NCBI GenBank assembly: GCA_001599595.1
Contig: BCHH01000008.1
Coordinates: forward strand, 1,213,364 to 1,277,363
Source: Beverwykella pulmonaria
Taxonomy: Eukaryota; Ascomycota; Dothideomycetes; Pleosporales; Melanommataceae
DNA length: 64,000 nucleotides
Reading direction: 5' to 3'
Positions 32,338-43,968 of the stretch are shown here, in pieces. The number at the start of each line of letters is the position of its first letter. The stretch's first letter is position 1. Under the pieces are notes generated by a model. That model made no database searches. It saw only the letters and a list, made by a program, of their open reading frames with translations, and was not told where the DNA came from. The position numbers and the translations under genes are program-made.

Positions 32338-33747
32338 GGAACGAAGCTTGAGAATTCAGGGTTCTTGGGCAAGGCAGGACATTGGAACGGGTGGCGCTGG
32401 AGTTGCAGGGCACCAGGACGGCGAACATCAACGGTCGGCTCGCAAACGCCAGCAGTAGAGACTTTCCTCCAAGATGGCATCGACAAGGAGATATTCGTGC
32501 AGAGAATGTCACAGTGGGACAGCCCGGAAAACATGATTATCCATCTTGCACTTGAAAAGCTTTCAGTGCTTGTTGCGAAGAAAATTCACTCGTTGCACTG
32601 TTTCTCCTTACGCTTTGCCCATCGACCACCGAAACCTGCCTTGCAATGGTCCAATTACCTCATGGATACAGACGCAATTAGCGTTTCTCAGGATCTACTG
32701 GGACGCCTAATATTGGCACTGCCAGTGACTTGCACTGATCTTGAACTAGATACTTGTGGCTGGGACACAAACGGGGATGATAACTATCGGCATTACTTTT
32801 GCGACGCTATTCGTGGCATAGCACCACGTCTTCGCTCTTTGCGAATTCACGTTAACGGAGGCATATGTGCCGGTCTATTTCTTCGTGACAAGGAGAGCCT
32901 TGTCAACACTCTATTCGAAAATCTCCAGTTTTTATCAGTCAGCATTCGTCCAACCTCGAATCCGTTCCGCCGGACAACCTCATGGGAGCCCAATCGGTTC
33001 TTTTGTCCTTTGATAGAAGCCGGCCCTAACCCTCGGGAGGATTTCGAGCTCATACAAAATTTGTACCAATCCCGAAAACTCAATGAAATTCAAGCTTTTC
33101 TTCAAAACCGTGTGGCTCTGACATTGAGAAAACTCTACGAAGAAGGTGAATTTCCGGCTATTGAAGACATGCACGTCTTTCAAAAACACCGATTCAACTT
33201 CAACCGGGATGGGCGACTCAATCCACTACAAATAGTGCGGGTCAACATTCTTCACAACACTGTCGAAAAATTCCCATTGAGATACATCTGCCGCTATAAC
33301 AGATTCTTCAACGAGATCCCCGACACACCATGGCCAATCAATCCAATCCACGGAGGATGTTTTGAAGTCTTCTCGCTATATACTGAACCTTTTAACCAAA
33401 CGCAATGCTATTCACACAATCCAGTGGTTGGAGGATTGGAGGCGGTAGAGGGGTTGATTGACAGCTCATGGCTTACGACAGCCACAGGTCTTCGCGTTCC
33501 AGCTAAAAGAGCGGGTTCGAGAGAGATGAAGAGGGCCGGATTTGAATGGATAGATCATTCATCTCTCGTAGAGGACTTTCAGAGCCTGTACGCCCGAGTT
33601 AAGAAATGGCTCGACGATTATGGAGACCATTACGTTCATTCCTTGGACTTTTACCAAGATATTGTAATGGAGCTTAAATCCCAACAAGGTGACGGTAAAC
33701 GATCATCTATTGGCCTCATGCTCTCGAATAGCACAGTCACGGCTTGA
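32338..33747 (+). pseudogene. C-terminal part of an F-box-family protein
   Basis: An open frame of 469 codons starts right after a stop at 32335-32337 and has no ATG until codon 57 (MSQWDSPENM). From about that point it is well-formed: LALEKLSVLVAKKIHSLHCFSLRF, then LPVTCTDLELDTCGWD, FCDAIRGIAPRLRSLRIHVNGG and a C-terminal half with conserved-looking blocks. These LRR-like phrases are those of the region behind the F-box in large fungal F-box families, but no F-box precedes them here. The first 56 codons look unrelated. It fits the 3' half of the gene whose 5' half ends near 28690. A shorter protein from the Met codon is possible. Confidence 0.55.
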
Positions 33748-35339
33748 ACTTAGTGACCGAAATTCGTTCCTTCATGCTTCATTGTGGTAACTGGATTCGA
33801 GTTGAGTTTGACTTCCAATATTAGCGGTAGCATTTTATTCGGTCTCTAACTGTATGTACCATTACTCCCTGGAGTACAAGATATCTGACATTCTTTTCAC
33901 TCCTGGAGACTTGGATGCTGAATCTCTCGAATGCACTTTTATGCAATTAACCCAGAGCACAGTACCGCACCGTGAATGTAAGTGGTGAGCGGGAATTGTA
34001 CCTAATATTAGATGCTCAGAATTTTATTTGCAAAACTTATATGCTTGTATTCTTGAATGCGCCTGTGTTGATTTTGGGAGGCAGCTCGTCTGTGCCTTTT
34101 ATCATAGACCGGCACCCACTCTCACTATATGTGTGAAAAAACACATATCATGCCTCTAGTCAAAGTATATCTGCCGTAGGATGAAGAATTTTCGCGACTC
34201 TTATCTCGAAAACGTATATCTTGTCTCTCTATGACTAAATTTTGAGCTAATCGCATAGTCAATACAAGAATGTTTCATGAAGTTATCTTCAAGTATCTTC
34301 AAATCCGATTAACGCAGTATTTCATCACGAGTTTGCCTTAAAGCGTTGGTGTAGTAAAATCCAGTCGGTGGCATAGATCTGCTCTATCTCTGACAAGAGA
34401 GCTATACATAACCTCGGACTAATTGAGCGATCTGTTTCCTCTCGCTTTGTGTGCTAATTGAACATTGCCAGCTCAGACGTGATATTGACCCTTCGCTTGA
34501 CAGTTCCAAATTCGATCGCTGCTGCCTCTACTAGGTGCTAAAATTGCCTTAACACTCCGAGGATTGATTTCATGGAGCTTGTATCGAAATTTAAGTGTCA
34601 CAGAAGTGAAGCACCGGATTTCAAAGAGGCAATTTGTGCACATACGCCGAGAATCGGTGAACTTGCCCCATGGTGAAACAAGTATTCTATAATAAACTTT
34701 CTCCAGCTTCATTTTTCCAGCGAAGTGTCCGGAAAGGAGATTTGACTCCCACATACGTCTCGCTAGCTTCTATAACAGTGCGTTCTTTACTTATATTTAC
34801 GGCCGAAAAAGAGACACGTACCACTACATCTAGCCGCCCATGGTTGGGACTGGGCTAAGAGTTTAAAGAATTTGAGCAGGTGGGTGGTTTGGGTCCTGGA
34901 AGACAACAAGCGAAGACATGCCTGAACACGGTTGTGCTAGGATTGGAGGCTGAGTTGGACCAGAAATTCGAATGAATGGAGGCTTACAGTTTAGAGTGGA
35001 TCAGGTTTGAATGAACATCTATTACTGGTGATTGTTAGGAGTTAGTACGTTGCAGGCCGGGTTTGCAGAGTGATTACTGGCGAGGTGAGCATCATCTATT
35101 GAGGATGCTACCCCTAGAGATCAAGAACACCAGTATAAGCATCACAGAGTAGAACAGACAGAACATAATGGAGTATGAAGGAACTGACAACGGGACTGAA
35201 TATATCTATGAGCTCTATGAACTCCCAGACTCCTGGTACAATACACCACAAGGGTATTCCCCATCCGCACTTGCCTCTGAAAGATTGAACCCTAGTCCTA
35301 CTTTACATTCCACCGCTACCCATATCCATGTCTCATAAT
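33748..35339. other. intergenic, AT-rich, no gene seen
   Basis: Nothing coding is supported in these 1.6 kb. A small 8-bp hairpin (ATATGTGT/ACACATAT, 34127-34134 with 34141-34148) is present. The right end is the 3' flank of SCJ1. Confidence 0.6.
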
Positions 35340-36764
35340 CTATAACTCATCATGTCCGCTTGGCATCGGTATCGGACCCTCTGGCCTCTTCAGCTCCGCA
35401 TCAAGCTTCACGCCGTGCTTCTTCCGCCACTTCTCCCACAGCGCCCAAAAGTCCTTTTCCATGGGCTTATCCATTTGATCCGGTAGCACGACCACGTACT
35501 CGACGTGGAGGTCACCGAACATCTCGTCGTGGGTGCCCTCGGGTAGTTGTTGGTACCATATCGGCATTCCTTCGTCTTTGAGGATCTCGATGGTGTGTGG
35601 TTGAACGACTTCGCCGCGCTTCCGCGAAAGCTGAACGATGTGGCCGTCCAGGTGAGTGATGTTGCGTGTCCAGTCGCCCATCCATGCTTCTCGGAGACTG
35701 AGAACTTCACGCCAGAAGAGGTCCTTCCCGCGGCGGCGGAAGAAGGTGCCATCTGTGCGTTCGTGTTCCGCAGTTCCAAGAACTGGCTCCGTCTCCACGA
35801 GATGAACAATGAGATCACCAGCCACATAATCTGGGCTTTCGTCCGCCTCGTTCTCGTATGTGATCCTGACACCTTTGGGCATGCCCTTCTCCACATGAAG
35901 TTCATGGGTTTCGGGTTCCCTTACGACCCTGCTGCCGCCACAAACAGGACACGGTTTCTTGATGATCTTCCCCTTTCCGGCGCATTTGTCGCATCCGACT
36001 TGGACCTGCTGGAATAGCCCTGGTGCTAATTGCTGTCTCTGAATCCGCGCTCCTCGTCCACCGCACTGATCACACGTCTCCACATGTCCGTCCGCTGATC
36101 CCGTGCCCTCGCATGCCGAGCAAATGGCCTGTTTCTCAATGGTAAATTCCGTCTTTCGGCCATTGTAGAAATCCCGGAGGGGAACCGCGACCCGGACCTC
36201 CATATTTGGCCCTTGACGCTGACCGCCGCCATGGCCAAAGTGGCCCGATCCGCCGAAGAAGCGACTGAAGAGGTCGAAGGGATCGTGGTGTTGTCCGGGT
36301 CTTTGGCCGCCGCGCTTGTGCTGTTCGATGCCGTCGTGGCCGTATTGGTCGTAGATTCGCCGGGTTTCTTCGTCGACGAGGATTTCGTAGGCTTCCGCTA
36401 CCAGGACAAACTTGTCGTGGGCAGAGTCGTCGCCTCTGTCGCTTCATGTTAGCTTGATTCCGGGCGGGTGGAGCTCGGAGGAAAGCGGAGCGCGTGGCTG
36501 GAGACGTACGGGTTCTTGTCTGGGTGATATTGCTTGCTAAGCTTGCGGTATGCTTTCTTGATCTCGCGTTCGCTGGCGTCCTTCTTTATGCCTAGGAGCT
36601 GAGTGGGTCATGTCAGTATGTGTATTCTCGAGCCGTTACAGGTCGAGGAAATTGCGCCCCAGGAACGAGATCCAAGGAGAAGCTCCACCAACCTTGTAAA
36701 AGTCCTCCGCTCCCAGCACCACCAGGCACATGCACGCCAGCAACAGGCATATCCGTAAGAGCAT
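35340..36764 (-). CDS. SCJ1: ER luminal DnaJ (Hsp40) co-chaperone with HDEL
   Basis: Three exons (36764-36693, 36598-36510, 36435-35340) give 418 residues. A hydrophobic signal peptide ([18 protein letters not shown]) is followed at once by the J domain, with the HPD motif in QYHPDKNP. A Gly/Phe-rich stretch ([14 protein letters not shown]) and four CxxCxGxG-type zinc repeats come next ([32 protein letters not shown]). The C-terminal substrate domains follow and the protein ends HDEL, the ER retrieval signal. It matches yeast Scj1, which stimulates the ER Hsp70 Kar2/BiP in folding and in degradation of misfolded glycoproteins. All key residues are present. It is head-to-head with the uS17m gene. 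Confidence 0.95.
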
Positions 36765-37211
36765 CTTGCCCAATTGTGCCGGTGGGGCGTCTCAAGAGAG
36801 GAATGAAAGAAGAGAGCGGATGGAGGTTTCCAAATTTTGGGTAGAACGGGCAACTACATGAATGTGAGACTCGACACCTGGAATTTGCGGTGGAGGCGGG
36901 CGGGAGGGCTCATTTAAAACGTGGAATTGACTGCGCTGTGAGCTCGATGGAAATGCCAGATATCAAGAGCGCGTCAGCCACTCATGCCGTAGCTTGGCGA
37001 TTGCAGGGGTCGCCATTTTTTGCCGACGACTTGCGACCTTCAAGACCAACTGAGTAGTAACGACAGCTCCCGTACCGCCCTCTCACCTATTCAATTTCCT
37101 GCTGGAGGTACCCTCGCTCGCCGTTTTTCACCCCCGAGTGAACATCTTCCAATTGAAGCGCCGTGACGGCGCCCCAAGCTTCGCGCGACTCCTCCGACAT
37201 ACCAAATCAAC
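36765..37211. promoter_or_regulatory. divergent promoter SCJ1 / uS17m
   Basis: 447 bases separate the two ATGs. The sequence includes a CCAAT-free GC-rich middle and no clear TATA box. ER-stress (UPR) elements were looked for by eye and none was found with confidence. Confidence 0.5.
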
Positions 37212-38057
37212 ATGGACAAATTACTCAAACCTGCGATACCCGTAGTGCGGACTCTAATGTCCTCTTCGAAAGTCGGGGTGGTCGTCTCAGCGGGCAAGAT
37301 GTCCAAAGCCGTAAAAGTCCGCATTGCAGGGCAGGAATGGAACAGCAAAATCCGAAAGGTAGGTTTCTCGTCCCCGTCGTACGAATAAGGCAATTCCTCT
37401 TCCAAGAATACCTATACTAGCATCCGGCAAGAGTGTAAAGGGAGCTGGCCATCCCTGCGCAGTGCTCTTGTACCTGCCGGAGGGGACATTAGCGCCCTCA
37501 ATCAATACTTATGCCGTCATACACTTTCTGCATTCAACGTACTAACTCCACACCAGGCCTTCCCCTCCTCAAAAACCTACCTAGTAGCTGACCCAAACTC
37601 ATCCCTCAACGAAGGCGACGTTGTAGAAATTGCCTCGGGCTGGCGGACCTCCAAACAAATCCGCCATGTCGTAACCTCCATCGTCGCACCCTTCGGCGCC
37701 CCGGTGGAAGACCGGCCACCCGTCCTCACAGCCACTGAACGAATGGCGATCCGGATACGGGAGCGGCTAGAAAAGGACGTGCGGTCGGCAGCACGAGGCC
37801 GGAAAGTGAGCAAAGAGCGGATAAAAGAGGCGAGGAAGCAGGGCTATGAGATCCCAGATTTGGAGACCGCAATGCGGAATACGAGACTGATGGAGGAGGA
37901 GGATAAGAAGAGGGAGGAGAGTGGAGGGAGCAAGAATAAGGCGCCGATTGGGCATCGGCAGACGAACAAGGAGAAGAAGAGGGAGGAAAGAGAGAAGGCT
38001 GGCGCGGCAAGGAAGGCGGAGGCGAGAAAACAAGCGCTGTTACAAACCACAGCTTGA
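37212..38057 (+). CDS. MRPS17: mitochondrial small ribosomal subunit protein uS17m
   Basis: Two exons (37212-37358, 37557-38057) join in frame to 215 residues. The uS17 fold signatures are VGVVVSAGKMSKAVKVRI, then after the splice KTYLVADPNSSLNEGDVVEI and an Arg/Lys-rich HVVTSIVAPFG strand. After about residue 100 a long charged extension continues (RIRERLEKD, KREESGGSK, then a Lys/Arg/Glu-rich end), as in other fungal mitochondrial S17 proteins. uS17 is an early 16S/15S rRNA binder of the small subunit. The 198-base intron is longer than most in this window and ends CTAACTCCACACCAG. Confidence 0.85.
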
Positions 38058-38386
38058 AGTCTGTTGCGCTGAGGTGTAGGATAGAGTATATGTGGAAACG
38101 AGGCAACGTCTAAACCGCTGCACGACACAATCAGCATAGGCATATTTGAACAATGATTCAATGTATAGTATTATCTGCCTTAGAGAAGAGGTACTCTAAC
38201 GCTAATCGTCTCATACAAACATGAACTGAAGGGTATCGCGATATATAATGAAGCCGCCATCACATATATGCGACCATGGAAACGCCAAACCCTATGCATA
38301 CGCTAGGCCAAGGAGAGCACAAAGACGCCCTCCTCGGCTGCGGAACGTGTCAGGCCGTGTCGCATCAACACGTGATTATCATCAAC
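38058..38386. other. intergenic between convergent uS17m and CDC7
   Basis: A 329-base spacer holding the two 3' ends; no gene is seen. Confidence 0.6.
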
Positions 38387-39838
38387 TCAAACCTTGACAA
38401 TGTCAACCATATCCTCATCCTCGCTGTCCTCCAGCGCCTTGGTGATGAAGGGGTGTCGCATGGCTTCTGCTGCCGTGATCCGCTTCGCAGAATCACACTC
38501 CATCAGCCGATATAAGAACTGCACGGCTTCCTTCTCCTCCTCATCCAGCTCTTTCTTGGGACCCGTCTTGTCACCAGTCCGCCCAGTGCACCAGAGAATG
38601 ATCTTTTCGAGACTGTGGCCTGAGTCGCTGTAGCTCGGGATGTTGGTTTCGAACACTTGTCCATGTAACAGCGAAATTTCTTTCATCTTCTTACGTCCGA
38701 ATATGCTCGTAATCTCTAGCAACGCATCGATGTCGTCTGCACTATGGAAGAAGGGGAACCGGCGAGAGAGAAGCGTGAGTAGAATCACGCCGGCGCTCCA
38801 CATATCGATAGACGTGTTCTGTTGAGTGCACTTAAGCAGGACTTCTGGGGCGCGGAACCCACGAGTTCCGGCCCGGTTCGCGCGGCGGCTAGATCGTGTC
38901 TCGTTCTTTGGGTAACTGGATGTTTGGTGTCCGGATTGCTGTGTCTGGGCATAGACGCTATGCGAGATTCTGTAGCGGCGTTCCTCGGAAGTCAATGTAC
39001 AGGTGCACTGGTGCCAGTCCGTACCTTGTCGCTCGGCAAGACCAAAGTCAACGAGAACCCCACGCGCCTGCTGGGGATTATAGAGGAAGTTGGTAGGCTT
39101 GATGTCTCGGTGAAGAATGTTCTTTCCGTGAACGGACTGTAGGGCGAGAAAGAGACTCTTGAAGTAGAGGCGCATCTCAGATATCTTCATGTCGCGGTAG
39201 TACTCGCGGAAGTCGCGATGTTGGAAATACGGCAGGATGGCAACGACTTGGTCCAGATGGCGAAACGCGGTGATCAGCGGACACACCGAATCCGAGGCCT
39301 TCAGATCGTGGAGGAGATCGAGCTCGTTGAAGATGCGTAGAGGACTGCTCGTCACGTAGATTTTCTTGATGGCGACATAATGCGGGCGTCTCGAGGGACG
39401 TCTACGGCAGCCGGGCGACGTCCACTTGGAGTTTTCGCGCTCGTCAATGTCCCAGCGATTGTTGTATTTGTCGTATTCAAGGTCCTCAGCTTTGTATACC
39501 GTTGAGAATGTGCCTGTATCAAGGTGGTAAGTCTCATGTATCTGCATGCTGCATGCGGCATGCGCCGAGCCAATGCGGGGATATTCACCTTCTCCGATGC
39601 GATTGATCAGTCGATATCGCTTGTTGATGCCCACGAAGCTTTCCTCGAAGCGCAGGATGTCTTCTGCGACGGAGTCCTCCACCTCCTCCTCGCTGCTGTC
39701 GTCCATGGTGCGGCCGCTCTCCTCGAGCGGGTCGGCGCTTTCGTCCAGTATCTCTTCTCTCTCTTCCTCTTTGAACTCGTCTTGGTGCACGACGAGCTGG
39801 TCTGCCTGTCGCTGTGACTGGACGCGTGCCTTTGCCAT
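38387..39838 (-). CDS. CDC7: Cdc7-type kinase (DDK catalytic subunit)
   Basis: Two exons (39838-39589, 39513-38387) give 458 residues. The intron falls inside the Gly-rich loop; removing it restores RIGEGTFSTVYKAED. Then come VAIKKI (ATP-binding Lys), the catalytic loop HRDIKPTNFLYN, VDFGLAE and the activation-segment end GTRGFRAPEVLLK. A kinase insert with Ser/Arg/Gln-rich sequence lies between DFG and GTRGFRAPE, the hallmark of Cdc7 kinases. The N-terminus is acidic (EEEREEILDESADPLEE). With its Dbf4 partner, Cdc7 phosphorylates Mcm2-7 to start replication. It is shorter than budding yeast Cdc7 but has every catalytic residue. Confidence 0.92.
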   Translation of the reverse strand: MAKARVQSQRQADQLVVHQDEFKEEEREEILDESADPLEESGRTMDDSSEEEVEDSVAEDILRFEESFVGINKRYRLINRIGEGEYPRIGSAHAACSMQIHETYHLDTGTFSTVYKAEDLEYDKYNNRWDIDERENSKWTSPGCRRRPSRRPHYVAIKKIYVTSSPLRIFNELDLLHDLKASDSVCPLITAFRHLDQVVAILPYFQHRDFREYYRDMKISEMRLYFKSLFLALQSVHGKNILHRDIKPTNFLYNPQQARGVLVDFGLAERQGTDWHQCTCTLTSEERRYRISHSVYAQTQQSGHQTSSYPKNETRSSRRANRAGTRGFRAPEVLLKCTQQNTSIDMWSAGVILLTLLSRRFPFFHSADDIDALLEITSIFGRKKMKEISLLHGQVFETNIPSYSDSGHSLEKIILWCTGRTGDKTGPKKELDEEEKEAVQFLYRLMECDSAKRITAAEAMRHPFITKALEDSEDEDMVDIVKV

Positions 39839-40071
39839 GTCTTGGGAGCTGATGTGGTGATGTTGCTGTAGTTGACGTATACGCAGGTGGGATATATCGC
39901 GTGCCGTCCAAGGGGCTAGTCCTGAACAGGCTAAACCATAACACGCCGTCGCGCCTGTCAAACAAAGCGGCGGCGGTTCACCCCCGAGGTCGATTTGTAC
40001 AATAACAACAGCCCTCTTCTTACCTTCTTTCCGTCGCTTTCTTCTCTTCTTGTCGCCGCAATTCTGCAATT
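39839..40071. promoter_or_regulatory. divergent promoter CDC7 / condensin-1
   Basis: Only 233 bases lie between the ATGs of a replication-start kinase and a chromosome-condensation subunit. Shared cell-cycle control is plausible. I saw no perfect ACGCGT (MCB) box; an imperfect ATACGCAGG is present near 39888. Confidence 0.5.
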
Positions 40072-43000
40072 ATGGACGACTTTGTCGAATTTGATATCAA
40101 CGACTCGCTTAAACACTACAGCATCGATCCCTCGTCGATTGCCACGCCCGCAGCGCCGCAAGAGTTGGTGGACTGCGAACATGACCCAGAATCGCTGACG
40201 GCGGCGTTGATCAACAGCGAGTTGAACCCTGTGGTTGACGCCGTCGCGGAGAACCCGGAAGCCATCACTCGCAGCTCGTACTTTGATACACTCCAATTCC
40301 TACTCAAGTGTGTACTCGTCATTTCCCCGCACAAACGGCCATTTTGAACAGTCTCTGACCAAGAACTGTTTCTGCGCGCCAGAAACTCTTCACAGATACC
40401 CCTCGCTACACTCTCCAAGATCCTTGACCTTTTGGTCTCCGCAGTTTCCGCGCAAGCCGACACCATCCACTTAGACTCAGAGGCCGACGAGCAGGAGACA
40501 TTACAACACCACAAGCAGATTTTAGAAATATACGGCTTTCTGCTGCAATGGACAATATCTGCGGTCGAAACCAGGGCGCTCGAAAAGTCTGCCTCCGAGC
40601 CCGCAAAAGCGCGGGGCAAGGGCCCAAAGTCAAAGCCTGGCGCAAATAGGGATGGCAGTTGGGATTCATCCGCACAGCTGGAGACTGCACTCGACCGGAT
40701 GAGTAAGGTCCTCAAGCTGAAGCTGGCACGGATATTCGTCACAACCTCGGAGCGAGATACATTCATCGGCCTCTTTACCAAACCGGTCTACTACATACTC
40801 GAGAACGAGGCTCGAGTGAAGAATACGGCTATCCGCATGCATTGCTTCAGAGTGCTGTGTATCTCGGTCAAGCATCACGGTCATGCATTTGGTAGGTCAA
40901 AAATGAAATATGTAGGAAACAACGACTAATATCAGAGTGAAGGCGCCCAAACGGCCATTAACCAGAATCTATCGTACTATGAGCATCTATCTGAGCCCAT
41001 GGCCGAATTCTTGCAAATTCTTGCCGAGCAATACGACTACCCTCACTTGACCGAAGAGGTGTTAAAGGAGTTGAGCACCAAAGAATTCAGCAGCAACGAT
41101 CTGAAAGGACCGAAGTCGGTTTCAACTTTCTTGACTAAGATTTCCGAACTGACACCTCATCTGGTCATCAAGCAGATGAGCCAGCTTGCGAACCTCTTAG
41201 AAAATGAGGTACTGTTACATAATAAGACCGCAAAGATTTTCGACTAACACCTAAGTAGTCATACACCCTGCGGTGCGCCATGATTGAAGTCTTGGGAAAC
41301 TTGATCGTCATGCTGAGCAAACAGAACGGGGAGGAGCGCAGCGAACTTTCAAAAAATCACATTGAAGTCTTCTTTGACGTTCTCCAGGAGCGAATGCTGG
41401 ATGTAAATCAGTACTGCCGGTGCCGAGTTCTCCAAGTTTACGTCAGACTTTGCGACCTGGAGGAGAAATTTCCAAAGCGGCGGCAAAAGATCGCAGGGTT
41501 GGCAGCGCAGAGTCTTGATGACAAAAGCAGCAATGTGCGCCGAAATGCCATCAAACTGCTTGGGAAACTTGTCTCCACACATCCATTCACAGTACACGGT
41601 GGAGAGCTTCTCTCGCATAAAGAATGGGCGGCACGACTAGATGAGACCGAGGCGCGGATCAATGCCTTGAAACCACCAGAAGAGTTGAAGGAAGTACCAG
41701 CACCAGGAGACCAGACTGTTGACGAGACACTCTTGCAAGATGCAACACAAGTGGAGAATGCTGAGCCTAAGCAACCGCAAGAGATGACAGATGAAGAAAA
41801 GGCGGCTGCCGTCAAAAAGATGCAGGATGAAGCCGCGACCGCTCAAGCGGTAGACTTCCTCCAAAAGACGCGTAAATACTACCTCGAGGCTTTGAAGTTT
41901 ATCGAGGTTCTCGACCACGCTGCCGGACTTGTTACACGACTTTTGTCATCCAAGAACAAGAGCGAAGTCATTGAGGCGATGGACTTCTTCACTATCATCG
42001 ACGCTTACAAGATTGAGAACGCTCGCACTGGGATTAGGAGGATGCTTCGCTTGATTTGGACGAAAGGTAATAGCGACGAGGGCAAAGGTGTCCAGACTCA
42101 TCTTATAGAGTGCTACAAAGGCCTCTTCTTCGACGCTCCTCCGAACTTCAACGCCAACGATACCGCCAATTATATCGCAAAGAACATGATCAGTCTCACT
42201 TTTGGTACAACGCCCGCAGAACTCACCTCTCTTGAGCAACTTTTGAGCACCATGAAGAAGCAGGGCGTGGTGAACGAACTAGTCATCCAGAAATTATGGC
42301 AAATTTACGGAATTCAAAGAAGGGATATCTCGAAAACCCAGCGCCGTGGGGCCATCATTGTCTTGGGAATGCTTGCGCTTGCTGAGCCCGACATTATTGT
42401 TCAAGAGATGGAGACATGTTTGCGCATTGGCCTAGGAGATTTCGGCCGAAGAGATCTTGGTTTGGCTCGATATACTTGCATCGCCCTCCGAAGAATCAGC
42501 CCCCCACCAGGAAAGAAAGCTGCTGCTTCTGAGCCAGTGAAGGTTGTCAAGCTACCCAACGACCATGCTATACTAGTGAGGCTGGCTGCTATCACGGAGA
42601 TTGTCTCGGATAGTGAGGACTGGTTCGGGGTCGCGGAGCAGGCCATCAGTGCTATATATGTCCTGGCTAAGCACCCCGATGTCCTTTGCTCTGAGATCAT
42701 TCGGCGAAAGACGAAAGACGTTTTTTCGTTTCAAGTACAATCTCGGCCTACATCAAGTGGGTCAGCAGTAGAAGACCCCGACAAGATGGTTATAGACGGG
42801 CCACAGGAGGTACCAACCGAAGATCAACCGCCTCCGAAGAAGCAAAATTTCGCTTCTTCGCTTTCTCAACTACTTTTCATCGTTGGACATGTTGCTGTCA
42901 AACAGATTGTTCACCTCGAGCTCTGTGAGCAGGAATTCAAACGAAGAAAGGCAGAGAAGGAGAAGACCGTCCCTCCAAGCGAGTCGCCTGCTTTCGCAGA

Positions 43001-43968
43001 TACAACAGCTGTCAAAAAGGGTCGAAAGAAGGCGAGTAACAAAGAAAAGACTCCCGTCCCTGAAGAGGCCGATGAGTTGGATCTCATGGCTGGAACTACA
43101 GAGGATGATTTTACTGAAGCGATTGCACACATTCGGGAACGGGAGCTGTTGTTTGGACCGCAATCCCTTCTAGCGAACTTCGGCCCAATGGTGTCAGACA
43201 TTTGTGCCAACAACACGTCTTACAATCACCCCACCTTACAAGCCCAAGCCGCTCTTTGCTTGGCTAAGCTCATGTGTGTGAGCTCGGAATACTGCGAGAG
43301 CAACTTAGGGCTCCTTCTCACTATCCTGGAACGTAGCAATGACGCTGTGGTGCGCAGCAATCTTGTTGTAGCTCTTGGTGACATGGCCGTCTGTTTCAAC
43401 CACCTCATTGACGAGAATACCGACTTTCTTTACCGTCGTCTCAACGATAGCGATCCTAGCGTCAAACGCACATGTCTCAAGACCCTGACCTTCCTCATCT
43501 TGGCAGGTCAAGTCAAGGTCAAAGGACAGCTTGGTGAAATGGCCAAGTGTCTCGAAGATAACGACAAGAAGATCGCGGATATGGCACGCATGTTCTTCAC
43601 CGATCTTGCAACGAAGGATAATGCCGTGTACAATCAGTTTGTGGATATGTTTAGTGTTCTGAGCGCGGATAATGGTTTGGATGAAGACGCTTTCAAGAGA
43701 ATCATCAAGTTTTTGGCAGGCTTCATTGAGAAGGTATGTTGTCTCGTATCTTTGGGCGCCCAGACTGGGTCACAGAGCTAACAACTATCAGGATAAACAT
43801 GCCAAACAACTCGCTGCGAAGCTGGCCGCCAGGCTACCAAGAGCGGAGAACGAGAGGCAGTGGAACGATGTTTCCTACACGCTAGGCTTATTGCAACACA
43901 AGGATGAGGAAATCCAGAAGGTGGTTGCGGAAGGCTTCAAGGTTGTTCGAGCTCAAGCGGCAGCATAG
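40072..43968 (+). CDS. YCS4: condensin complex subunit 1 (Cnd1/Ycs4, CAP-D2)
   Basis: Five exons (40072-40307, 40383-40891, 40943-41208, 41259-43733, 43792-43968) give 1220 residues, the normal length. The third acceptor was chosen downstream of an earlier AG because only GAAG|GCGCC restores the conserved HGHAFGAQTAINQNL phrase. HEAT-repeat signatures include YTLRCAMIEVLGNLIV, YCRCRVLQVYVRL and the C-terminal Cnd1 block LLTILERSNDAVVRSNLVVALGD split over two helices, then DPSVKRTCLKTLTFLIL. Asp/Glu-rich linkers with Lys-rich segments (about 800-870) match the disordered loops of CAP-D2. The protein is a non-SMC HEAT subunit of condensin needed for mitotic chromosome compaction. The gene is intact. 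Confidence 0.95.

Noticed and set aside
28501..32338. Explaining the F-box gap as one very long intron
   Set aside because: It would need a 3.8-kb intron holding an antisense gene in a genome whose introns are 50-200 bp, and the 5' fragment ends in an in-frame stop without a donor that I can support.
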